Below, one piece after another: positions 24,236 to 31,816 of a stretch of DNA of 64,000 bases. The position numbers and the translations under genes are program-made. Within the stretch, counting starts at the first letter, position 1, and every line of letters begins with the position of its first letter. Location: contig CAJTPD010000004.1 in assembly GCA_910578105.1 (NCBI GenBank), forward strand, positions 166,854 through 230,853. Reading direction: 5' to 3'. Below the pieces are notes generated by a model. The model made no database searches and was not told where the DNA came from. It saw only the letters and a list, made by a program, of their open reading frames with translations. The stretch comes from an uncultured Odoribacter sp. GTDB taxonomy: Bacteria > Bacteroidota > Bacteroidia > Bacteroidales > Marinifilaceae.

Positions 24236-25579
24236 TTATAATTTGTGGGCCATTTGTTGCACTTTGATATTGCCTATTGCTGTGGCTTCAACGGCTTTGC
24301 ATATTACTTTTGCGCCGGTCAGTTCTTCTGTCAGGCGGTTCAGCAGGTAGTTTTGGGAACCACCGCCGACAATATATATTGTCTCAATTTTACGGCCAGA
24401 ACATTTTTCCAGCATATGTTTCACTTCTGCGTATTTTGTAGCCAAAGAAAGGACGACACAGCGCATGAATTCTCCTTTTGTGCGGGGGGCTTCCAAGCCT
24501 TTTTCCGTACAATAACGGCTAATTGCTTTGTTCATACTGTCCGGTTTGTTGAAGCAAGGCGCGTCTACGTCAACGACAGAATTCAGGTGACAATGTTCTG
24601 CTTCGGCAATCAGGTCGCTATAGGAACATTTTTCGCCGGCTGTTTCCCATTCCTTCATCAGATTTTGCAGTAACCAGAGTCCGGTGATATTTCTCAGAAA
24701 ACGGATTTTGCCGTTTACAGAGCCTTCGTTAGTGAAATCACAATTCATGGCTTCCGGCGTAAGGATGGGTGAGTCGGTTTCGATTCCCATCAACGACCAG
24801 GTGCCTGAACTGATAAAAGCCCAGTTATCGCCTTCTGCTTCAATGGAAGCCAGGGCACTGGCAGTGTCGTGTGAGCCTACTGCGACAACTTTTACTCCGC
24901 TTCCTCCGACTTCTGAAACGAGTTCGGGGGATAATTGGCCGATGACTGTTCCGGAAGGTACAATGGGTTGCATCAGGTGTTCGGGGATATTCAGCCGTTT
25001 AAATATTTCATCGGCCCATCCCCGGGTGGCGTGGCAGAACAGTTGGGAAGTAGAAGATATTGTATACTCGTTCACTGCAATGCCTGTCAGAAAATAATTG
25101 AATAGATCGGGAGTAAACAGCAATTTGTCGGCAATTTTTAAAGCGGGGTCGTTCCGAAGTACCATACTGTATAATTGGAAAGCCGTATTGATTTCCATAA
25201 ACTGGTTACCCGTGAGAGTATAAAGTTCTTCCCGGGGAATTGTTTGAAACACTTTTTCCAGGATACCTGCTGTCCGGGAATCCCGGTAGCAGACAGGATT
25301 GGATATCAAATGGCCGTTCCGGTCTATCAATCCGAAATCCACACCCCAGGTATCTACGCCGATGCTGACGATTTCGTCATACTGTGCAAAAGCTTTTTTA
25401 AGTCCGGTTTTCAGTTCTTCAAATAAAGCCAGAAAATCCCAATATACGGTGTTGCCTAAACGAATCTGGCGGTTGGGAAACCGGTGTACCTCATCAAGGC
25501 GGATGTTGTCTCCGGGAAGTATTGTTCCGACAATGACGCGTCCGCTTCCGGCACCGAAATCTGCTGCAATATATCTCAT
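24236..25579 (-). CDS. fucK: L-fuculokinase of the rhamnulokinase (FGGY) family
   Basis: Phosphorylates L-fuculose to L-fuculose-1-phosphate; cytoplasmic, 447 aa. The sequence resembles rhamnulokinases: MRYIAADFGAGSGRVI, GVDTWGVDFGL, the catalytic-region VAVGSHDTASA (Asp is the likely base), ISSGTWSLMGIE and the C-terminal IYIVGGGSQNYLLNRLT. It is placed between fucA and fucP, so fuculose is the likely substrate. The start is taken at 25579, not the longer in-frame ATG at 25621, because the shorter form begins exactly at the ATPase fold and leaves a 46-nt gap to fucA. Confidence 0.9.
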   Translation of the reverse strand: MRYIAADFGAGSGRVIVGTILPGDNIRLDEVHRFPNRQIRLGNTVYWDFLALFEELKTGLKKAFAQYDEIVSIGVDTWGVDFGLIDRNGHLISNPVCYRDSRTAGILEKVFQTIPREELYTLTGNQFMEINTAFQLYSMVLRNDPALKIADKLLFTPDLFNYFLTGIAVNEYTISSTSQLFCHATRGWADEIFKRLNIPEHLMQPIVPSGTVIGQLSPELVSEVGGSGVKVVAVGSHDTASALASIEAEGDNWAFISSGTWSLMGIETDSPILTPEAMNCDFTNEGSVNGKIRFLRNITGLWLLQNLMKEWETAGEKCSYSDLIAEAEHCHLNSVVDVDAPCFNKPDSMNKAISRYCTEKGLEAPRTKGEFMRCVVLSLATKYAEVKHMLEKCSGRKIETIYIVGGGSQNYLLNRLTEELTGAKVICKAVEATAIGNIKVQQMAHKL

Positions 25580-25625
25580 GTGTGATTTATAAAATTTACA
25601 AAGCTTACTAAAGCCGAACATTTCA

Positions 25626-26267
25626 TTATTTGGTGATTTTTCCTAAAATGTATTTGTCCAGATCGTCTATTTCGTGCTGGGTAAGGGTATTGTAATTCAT
25701 TCCTGTGCGGAGGATTATCTCACATGCCATTTCCAAAAATTCGGCTTTCTCAATAGCGTCGTTAAAATCTTTTCCGGCAAATACTTGTCCGTGTTTTTCC
25801 AAGAGGACAGAATCATGGTTTTGCATGGCTTCGCATACAGCTTTAGCCAGTTCGGGCGAACCGGGACGATAATAGGGGACAATGGCGATTTCACTGCCGC
25901 AGTGGCAGGGAAGTTCGGCTGTAACATTAAAATTGACCGGTTTGTTTTTCATACAGGCAATTGTTGTGGCGAAAATGCTCTGGCAATGAAGCACAACATT
26001 TACATCTGGTCGGTTACGCATAATTGTCAGATGGAATGTGCTTTCCATGGAAGGTTTCACTCCATTAATCCATTCGCCGGTGGCAATTTTGCAAATGGAT
26101 ACCTGTTCTTTTCTTAATTCGGGGACCCAGGAGCCTGTTCCGGATACAAGTGCCAGTTCGCCAAGACGCCAGGATAGATTTCCGCTACTGCAACGGGTCA
26201 GTTTGCGGTCGCCTACTTTGTGTGCTGCCGCAAGAAATTGTTCAATATGTTGCTCTGTTATTTCCAT
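25626..26267 (-). CDS. fucA: L-fuculose-phosphate aldolase (class II)
   Basis: Zinc aldolase splitting L-fuculose-1-phosphate to DHAP and L-lactaldehyde; 213 aa, cytoplasmic. SSGNLSWR (phosphate binding), GTGSWVPEL, KPSMESTFHL (Glu metal/catalytic residue) and EKHGQVF (metal His) fit class II aldolases. In the usual H-x-H zinc pair the second His is replaced: the sequence reads LHCQS, so Gln takes that place. Bacteroidota homologues I recall have the same variation, so it is probably functional. It lies between fucI and fucK; the 142-nt gap to fucI contains the hairpin at 26345-26390. Confidence 0.9.
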   Translation of the reverse strand: MEITEQHIEQFLAAAHKVGDRKLTRCSSGNLSWRLGELALVSGTGSWVPELRKEQVSICKIATGEWINGVKPSMESTFHLTIMRNRPDVNVVLHCQSIFATTIACMKNKPVNFNVTAELPCHCGSEIAIVPYYRPGSPELAKAVCEAMQNHDSVLLEKHGQVFAGKDFNDAIEKAEFLEMACEIILRTGMNYNTLTQHEIDDLDKYILGKITK

Positions 26268-26344
26268 AGATAAATGTGTAATAAAACTTGGAATTAGTTT
26301 AGTTAATTATTTTTAGAACCGGATGGATACTTTATATCTTAGCA

Positions 26345-26390
26345 GGACTAAAGTCACTGATTTTTTGTTTGTTTATCAGAACTTTAGTCC
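26345..26390. promoter_or_regulatory. Inverted repeat between fucI and fucA
   Basis: GGACTAAAGT (26345-26354) and ACTTTAGTCC (26381-26390) are perfect complements, extended inwards by CTGA/TCAG after a 1-2 nt bulge. The right half (26368-26386) shares 18 of 19 bases with 29413-29431 upstream of fucR. It may be a FucR operator or an mRNA processing hairpin; no T-run follows on the minus strand. Confidence 0.6.
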
Positions 26391-26409
26391 GCTCATCAAT
26401 ATAATTTGC

Positions 26410-28197
26410 TTATTTATAAAGTGCTCCGTAGTTTTTGCAAGCTCTGTAATCGGCACCTTCCGGGTCCATACCGAAAGCGTTCCAGGCACTTGGACGGAAA
26501 ATTTTTTCCGGTGCTACGTTGTGCATACAAACCGGGATTCTTAACATAGAAGCTAATGTAATCAAGTCCGCACCAATGTGCCCGTAACTGATTGCTCCGT
26601 GATTAGCTCCCCAGTTGTTCATCACTGAATATACGTCTTTGAAGGCTCCTTCTCCTGTCAGGCGGGGGGCAAACCAGGTGGTCGGCCAGGTTTTGTCGGT
26701 ACGTTCATTCAGTGTTTTGTGGACTTCCGGATCGATTTCTACTGTATAACCTTCAGCCAACTGCAGGACTGGGCCTAATCCTTTGACGATATTAATGCGC
26801 ATCATGGTTACAGGCATTCCGCCTTTTGACAGGAAATTGGAAGAAAAACCGCCTCCCCGGAAATAATCGCGGTTAGCCGGATACCAGGTAGTAGCTTTCA
26901 GACATTTTTCCACTTCTTTCTCTGTTATTTCCCAGAAAGGTTTCATTGCCGGCTGGCCGTCTTTTGTCTGTTCGCCGCAGCCATCCAATGTAGCTGCTCC
27001 CGAATTAATCAGGTGAATAATACCGTTGGCCGCAGCTCCGGTCAGTTTTTTGCCGGTGACCCGCTCAACGGCAGCCGGACTCCAATAGGTACGGACATCA
27101 GCGAAAATCTGTGCGCTGTTTGTCAGTAATTTACCGAATAGCATGGCAACTCCGTTCAGAGAATCATTTTCTGTGGCAAAAACAAATGCTTCGCGGATGC
27201 CGTTCCAGTCGAATGAGGTATTCATAAAAGCTTCTGCAAAGTCTCCGTTGGGCATGTGGTCTGTCCACTGGCGTTGTCCCTGGAATCCGCCGGCAATGGC
27301 ATTGTGTCCCAAGGATTCTTCTTTGAACCCCATTTCTTTTAATTTTGGATTACCACACATTAAATCACGGAATACAATAAACATTTTGACAACATATTCC
27401 CAGTCGGCATCCAGTTCAATCCGGTTCTTTTTCTTTTTGGGAGTGTTGAAATCAGTACCTTCATTGACTTTACAATATTTTTCTGTCCATGCTATTGCTT
27501 TGGTATATTCTGTCTTGTCATAAATGCCTTCGTCTATACGCCGGATTACCTCTGTCATATCGACTTGTTCGTTGCGCATGCCCAGGTAAGTCTGGAAAAA
27601 GTCAGCATCTACAATACTGCCGGCGATGCCCATAGCCACATTACCGATGGACAGATAGCTTTTGCCTTTCATCGTGGCAACAGCAATACCGGCTCTGGTG
27701 AAACGTAATAATTTTTCTTTGACATCTTCCGGAATATTTTTATCGGTTGCATCCTGTACGTCGTGTCCGTAGATACCGAAAGCCGGCATGCCTTTTTGGC
27801 TGTGACCTGCCAGTGCTGCTGCCAGGTATACGGCTCCCGGACGTTCTGTACCATTAAAGCCCCAGATGGCTTGTGGCAGTCGGCTGTCGTAATCAATGGT
27901 TTCACTGCCATAGCACCAGCAAGGAGTGACGGAAATGACAACACCGACACCTTCTTTGCGGAATTTTTCCGCACATGCAGCAGCTTCCGGAACGCGTCCG
28001 ATGGTTGAGTCGGCGATGACACATTGTACAGGAGTTCCGTCGCTGTATTTGAGTGTACTGCTGATTAATCCGGCTACGTTTTTAGCCATATCCATGGTTT
28101 GTTCTTCCAATGATTCGCGAACACCTCCCTGACGGGCATCAATAATGGGACGGATACCTACTTTAGGATAATCTCCGATAAATCTTGCTTGTTTCAT
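26410..28197 (-). CDS. fucI: L-fucose isomerase
   Basis: Mn-dependent ketol isomerase converting L-fucose to L-fuculose (also D-arabinose to D-ribulose in homologues); cytoplasmic, 595 aa, normal length. FIGDYPKVGIRPIIDAR opens the protein. ATENDSLNGV (Glu343), FADVRTYW (Asp367) and the ANHGA stretch (His533) match the expected Mn ligands of the E. coli enzyme; the residue equivalence is inferred by hand. It is the first catabolic gene after fucR, with a 61-nt A+T-rich gap. Confidence 0.96.
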   Translation of the reverse strand: MKQARFIGDYPKVGIRPIIDARQGGVRESLEEQTMDMAKNVAGLISSTLKYSDGTPVQCVIADSTIGRVPEAAACAEKFRKEGVGVVISVTPCWCYGSETIDYDSRLPQAIWGFNGTERPGAVYLAAALAGHSQKGMPAFGIYGHDVQDATDKNIPEDVKEKLLRFTRAGIAVATMKGKSYLSIGNVAMGIAGSIVDADFFQTYLGMRNEQVDMTEVIRRIDEGIYDKTEYTKAIAWTEKYCKVNEGTDFNTPKKKKNRIELDADWEYVVKMFIVFRDLMCGNPKLKEMGFKEESLGHNAIAGGFQGQRQWTDHMPNGDFAEAFMNTSFDWNGIREAFVFATENDSLNGVAMLFGKLLTNSAQIFADVRTYWSPAAVERVTGKKLTGAAANGIIHLINSGAATLDGCGEQTKDGQPAMKPFWEITEKEVEKCLKATTWYPANRDYFRGGGFSSNFLSKGGMPVTMMRINIVKGLGPVLQLAEGYTVEIDPEVHKTLNERTDKTWPTTWFAPRLTGEGAFKDVYSVMNNWGANHGAISYGHIGADLITLASMLRIPVCMHNVAPEKIFRPSAWNAFGMDPEGADYRACKNYGALYK

Positions 28198-28258
28198 AAT
28201 CGTTTATTTAAAAAAAAGTACTTTTTATTGTTTTATTTTTAATTGGATTCTGCTGTTT

Positions 28259-29242
28259 TTATAAGGAATTCCGTAATATCAACCGGGTAGGGAGAAATTC
28301 CTGGATTTTTTGCCGTGATTTAATAAATTCTGCTGCTTTTCTGCCCATTTCTACGAAATCAACAGAAATGGAAGAAATTCCTTTTTTGATGATTTCAAGT
28401 ACGGGCGTATCGTTGTATACCAAAATACCTACATCTTTGCCTACTTGGTAGTTATAACGATTGCAGGTACGGACAACACTTACCAAATCCTGTTGTTTCA
28501 GGCAGATGTAAGCACATCCTGTCTGTATATCTTTGTCCGCAGGGGTGCGGTTGATAACTTCATAGCTGAATTTGCGGTCTGTGCAATACCGCACAAAATA
28601 ATCAATTGCACTAGCCGGATGCATGAGTTCTTTCGGAAAAAATAAAATGAGTTTCCGGTAATAGCTGAATCTGGCATCCGCTTCTGCAAGGCAGTTGTAA
28701 AAGGCCTGATTAAAATCCTGACAGATGTATGAAAAATTGCCTTTGTTGAAGTTCCCGAAATCCAACAGCAATAATTTATCCGCAGGGAGGGTATACAGTT
28801 CTTCTGAAAAACGCTCGTTGCTGAAATTCATAATCAGGTAATAGTTGTAGCGACCTATGCTGTCCTGTATGATACTCCTGAAAAGATGCTCATTGTACTG
28901 GTGAAACAGTATGTCTGCTTTATAATCGTTGGTTGACAGGTTTTCAGTGAAGCTACGGAAAAGAGTCTCTTTAAACGGTGTATAGGTGTCGAGTAACAAC
29001 AATACATTACATAGTTTTTCTTTGATAAAATAGCCTTTGGTGGAGGTGGAATCAATCAGATTCCGTTGTTTTAGTTCTGTATAGGCTTTGAAAACTGTGT
29101 CGCGTGAAACTCCCCATGTTTTACTCATTTCATTGATGGATGGTAAATTGTCCCCAATTCCCCATACGCCATCTATGATTTTCTCATGGATGGAGTCAAT
29201 TAGCAAATTGACTTTGGATTTAGAATTTGAAAATTTTTTCAC
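28259..29242 (-). CDS. fucR: GntR-family transcriptional regulator FucR
   Basis: Regulator of the fucose operon, 327 aa. Residues about 1-70 form a GntR winged helix (IHEKIIDGVWGIGDNLPSINEMSKTWGVSRDTV in pieces, then KAYTELKQRNLI). Residues about 75-327 resemble a LacI-type periplasmic-binding-protein sensor (VGILVYNDTPVLEIIKKGISS). This hybrid is the form of FucR described in Bacteroides thetaiotaomicron, where it represses fuc genes until fucose is present. It leads the operon, and its promoter and two candidate operators are immediately upstream. Autoregulation is inferred from that layout. Confidence 0.88.
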   Translation of the reverse strand: MKKFSNSKSKVNLLIDSIHEKIIDGVWGIGDNLPSINEMSKTWGVSRDTVFKAYTELKQRNLIDSTSTKGYFIKEKLCNVLLLLDTYTPFKETLFRSFTENLSTNDYKADILFHQYNEHLFRSIIQDSIGRYNYYLIMNFSNERFSEELYTLPADKLLLLDFGNFNKGNFSYICQDFNQAFYNCLAEADARFSYYRKLILFFPKELMHPASAIDYFVRYCTDRKFSYEVINRTPADKDIQTGCAYICLKQQDLVSVVRTCNRYNYQVGKDVGILVYNDTPVLEIIKKGISSISVDFVEMGRKAAEFIKSRQKIQEFLPTRLILRNSL

Positions 29243-29252
29243 GTTAACACCA

Positions 29253-29272
29253 CTATGCTGAACTATGCTGAA
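29253..29272. repeat. Tandem 10-bp repeat at the fucR transcription start
   Basis: CTATGCTGAA occurs twice with no gap (29253-29262 and 29263-29272), 10 bp upstream of the fucR start codon. It begins 7 bp downstream of the fucR -7 box, so it would span about +1 to +20 of the transcript. One-turn spacing suits a regulator binding site. Confidence 0.65.
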
Positions 29273-29279
29273 TTGTGTA

Positions 29280-29310
29280 CAAACGTATGAATTAATAATT
29301 GTAATTCAAA
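29280..29310 (-). promoter_or_regulatory. fucR-fucIAKP promoter
   Basis: On the minus strand, TTTG (29310-29307) is separated by exactly 19 bp from TACGTTTG (29287-29280), a full match to the Bacteroidota -33/-7 consensus. The fucR ATG is 37 bp downstream. Confidence 0.8.
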
Positions 29311-29400
29311 AGATTTTTTCAAAAAAACGATATAGGTGTGAAATTTTTCCGGATGAACATTTTTTCAGAGGCAAATAATTATATTGCAGATAAATAGACC

Positions 29401-29431
29401 TGAAGTTTCTGGTTTGTTTTTCAGAACTTTA
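29401..29431. promoter_or_regulatory. Upstream inverted repeat shared with the fucI-fucA gap
   Basis: TGAAGTTTCTG (29401-29411) and CAGAACTTTA (29422-29431) form an imperfect inverted repeat. The segment 29413-29431 is 18/19 identical to 26368-26386. It lies about 90 bp upstream of the fuc promoter and also upstream of the fimbrial operon. Confidence 0.55.
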
Positions 29432-29503
29432 TTATGAAATACCAATTTGAAATGACTTGCTGCTCCGTTTTGAAAAGCGGTTCATTTTTGCTGTTTATAA
29501 GGT

Positions 29504-29539
29504 ATATACCAATAAAAATGTTCGTTTTATTTGGTATAT
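29504..29539. promoter_or_regulatory. Inverted repeat in the fimbrial leader region
   Basis: ATATACCAATAAAA (29504-29517) and TTTTATTTGGTATAT (29525-29539) pair with one bulged base around ATGTTCG. It sits in the very A+T-rich 540-bp gap between fucR and the fimbrial operon, about 70-100 bp upstream of the best -7 box, so it could be an operator. Confidence 0.45.
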
Positions 29540-29607
29540 TATATATAATTTTTCTTGGATATATAATTTTTTTTAATACTTAATACAAAGTGTTTTAAAA
29601 TAATGCA

Positions 29608-29615
29608 TATTTTTG
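29608..29615 (+). promoter_or_regulatory. Candidate -7 box of the fimbrial operon
   Basis: TATTTTTG matches TAnnTTTG and would give a leader of about 160 nt. No TTTG is seen at the ideal spacing, so an activator may be needed. No other gene is visible in 29243-29783. Confidence 0.4.
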
Positions 29616-29783
29616 TAATCATTATTGGAAGTCATGCCTGCTAAAATGAACGTTATTTGTAGTAGAAGTTTGTTTTTGATATTTGAATATATTATTGTTA
29701 ATCAGTGTGATATATGTAAAGTGTAATATTTTTAAGTGGTTTCAGATTTTGTTTTATAATCTGTTGAATAATTTTATATAAAT

Positions 29784-30374
29784 ATGAATAATGGAATAAA
29801 AACAATTCTGCTTTTATTTATGGTATTATGGGGAATGTGTGCCCATAGCCAGAATGTGGCAGTCAAATCGAATCTGCTGTATGATGTTGCTGCATATACT
29901 CTAAATGCAGGTGTTGAGGCAGGGCTGGCCCCCCGTTGGACATTAGATGTTTCGGTCAATTACAATGGCTGGACACTTTCGCATGAGCGCAGGTGGAAAC
30001 ACTGGCTTTTGCAACCGGAGGCCCGTTATTGGTTTTGCGACCGTTTTGCAGGTCATTTTGTTGCAGGTCATCTTCTTGGAGGACAGTATAATATAGGAGG
30101 GATAAAGAATCATATCCATTTTTTAGGGAGTGATTTTTCGAATCTCGGACAACAGCGTTATCAGGGGTGGATGTTCGGAGCCGGAATAGCTTACGGGTAT
30201 GCGTATGTTTTGGGAAAACATTGGAATGTAGAGGGCGAAATTGGTTTGGGATGGATTTATACCCGTTATGATGTTTTTCCCTGTGCCAATTGTGGGAAAA
30301 AGTTGGCCAAAGGCCGGGCGCATAATTATGTAGGTCCGACGAAAGCGGCTGTTAATTTAGTGTATACCTTTTAA
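29784..30374 (+). CDS. DUF3575 outer-membrane beta-barrel protein
   Basis: A 196-aa exported protein (signal MNNGIKTILLLFMVLWGMCAHSQ split at about residue 22) followed by a small beta-barrel pattern: NVAVKSNLLYDVAAYTLNAGVE, alternating aromatic strands, and a terminal Phe in AAVNLVYTF as in outer-membrane barrels. CANCGKKLAKG near the C-terminus holds a Cys pair. DUF3575 genes open many Bacteroidales fimbrial operons. Probable role is an outer-membrane component for fimbria assembly; this is inference from context. The stop codon overlaps an ATG (TAATG) of the next frame. Confidence 0.85.
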   Translation: MNNGIKTILLLFMVLWGMCAHSQNVAVKSNLLYDVAAYTLNAGVEAGLAPRWTLDVSVNYNGWTLSHERRWKHWLLQPEARYWFCDRFAGHFVAGHLLGGQYNIGGIKNHIHFLGSDFSNLGQQRYQGWMFGAGIAYGYAYVLGKHWNVEGEIGLGWIYTRYDVFPCANCGKKLAKGRAHNYVGPTKAAVNLVYTF

Positions 30375-30385
30375 TGGTGGGGTTT

Positions 30386-31801
30386 ATGATAAGGAATATA
30401 TATATAATTTGTCTGTTGTTGTCGGGATTGATGACAGAGGCACAAATCAGGTTATTGCCGGGCGGACAGGCTCAGGTCAGTAATCTGGATATAGCCCGTA
30501 CGGAGGGCAACTTGTTTGTATCGATGAATGTTGATTGGTCCGGGTTGGAAATAAAGGGCAACCGGGAGATGTTTTTCACTCCTGTACTTTGTTTTGGGGA
30601 AAAGACATTGACGTTACCATCCATATTGGTTGCCGGCCGTAACCGTTATTATCATCATTTGCGTAGTAAAAGTGCAGACAGTACTGTAATGCTTTATCGC
30701 CGGAGTGAAGTGACGGCGATGGATTACCGGGCGGTAGTGCCTTATGAGTCGTGGATGAATGAGTCGAAGCTTGTGATGGACGAGAGGGAATGTGGTTGTT
30801 GCAGTGATACGTTGGCACAAAACAGAGATACTTTGGTGACTCTCAATTTTGCGCCGAAGGTTTTCCGGCCGCAGTTTGTTTACATTCCACCCAAAGCGGA
30901 AATGGTGAAAATGCGTGAGATGAAAGGAAGTGCGTATATCGATTTCCCGGTAAACCGGACAGAGATTCATGAGAATTACCGTAGTAATTATACGGAATTG
31001 CAGAAGATTCGCAATACGATAGATGTTGTGCGTAATGATGCAGACACACGTATCACTTCCGTGTTCATCAAAGGATATGCATCGCCGGAGGGGGCTTTTG
31101 CCAACAATGTACGCCTGGCGAAAGGACGGACGCAAACGCTGAAAGAGTATGTGCGCAAGCAATATGCTTTCCCTGACACGTTGCTGACGACAGATTTTGA
31201 GGCGGAAGACTGGAGCGGATTGGAGCGTTATGTTGCGGCTTCCGGTCTGTCGGAGAAAGAGGGTATCCTCGCTTTAATTGGCAGTGATTTGGAACCGGAC
31301 GTCAAAGAACGGAAAATCAAACAGATGTATCCGGCAGATTATGCTTATCTCTATCGTCATGTTTATCCCGGTTTGCGTCATTCGGATTATGTTGTGGAGT
31401 ATGAAGTACGTGCCTATACTGACGTGGAGGAAGTGAAACGGTTGCTCAGAACACAGCCGCAGAAACTGAGTTTGCAGGAAATGTATGTAGCGGCGCAGGA
31501 AATGGTGCCGGGTAGTGATGAGTACAATGAGACATTTGAAATTGCTGTGCGCATGTTCCCGGATGATTCGGTTGCCAATCTGAATGCTGCCAATACGGCG
31601 ATGGGATTAGGCGACCTGAAGAATGCTGCCCGTTATCTGGAAAAAGCAGGTGATAGTGCGGAAGCAGTGTATGCCCGTGCTATTTATGCTGCGTTGAATA
31701 ACGACTATGATACGGCTGCCAGATTGTTTGCCGATGCGCGACAGAGGGGCATTGCCCAAGCAGCCGATGCGCTGAAACAATTGCAAGAAATGAAAAAGTA
31801 A
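30386..31801 (+). CDS. DUF3868 / OmpA-like TPR protein of the fimbrial operon
   Basis: A 471-aa exported protein (signal MIRNIYIICLLLSGLMTEAQ). An N-terminal DUF3868 region (about 25-150) contains an unusual ECGCC cluster. An OmpA-like segment follows with IDFPVNRTEIHENYRSN and VFIKGYASPEGAFANNVRLA (about 195-260), which would bind peptidoglycan. C-terminal TPR-like helices (about 395-470) include AANTAMGLGDLKNAARYLEKA. An alternative ATG at 30374 overlaps the previous stop and would add four residues; 30386 is chosen because GGTGGGG precedes it and the signal peptide starts properly. Likely anchors the fimbrial machinery to the cell wall. Confidence 0.82.
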   Translation: MIRNIYIICLLLSGLMTEAQIRLLPGGQAQVSNLDIARTEGNLFVSMNVDWSGLEIKGNREMFFTPVLCFGEKTLTLPSILVAGRNRYYHHLRSKSADSTVMLYRRSEVTAMDYRAVVPYESWMNESKLVMDERECGCCSDTLAQNRDTLVTLNFAPKVFRPQFVYIPPKAEMVKMREMKGSAYIDFPVNRTEIHENYRSNYTELQKIRNTIDVVRNDADTRITSVFIKGYASPEGAFANNVRLAKGRTQTLKEYVRKQYAFPDTLLTTDFEAEDWSGLERYVAASGLSEKEGILALIGSDLEPDVKERKIKQMYPADYAYLYRHVYPGLRHSDYVVEYEVRAYTDVEEVKRLLRTQPQKLSLQEMYVAAQEMVPGSDEYNETFEIAVRMFPDDSVANLNAANTAMGLGDLKNAARYLEKAGDSAEAVYARAIYAALNNDYDTAARLFADARQRGIAQAADALKQLQEMKK

Positions 31802-31816
31802 TAAATATAGAACGAT

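Noticed and set aside
26345..26390. Rho-independent terminator between fucI and fucA
   Set aside because: No T-run on the minus strand after the stem, and downstream genes belong to the same operon.
29504..29539. Invertible promoter (phase variation) at the fimbrial leader
   Set aside because: Only one short inverted repeat with a 7-nt loop is present; no flanking pair enclosing a promoter and no invertase nearby.
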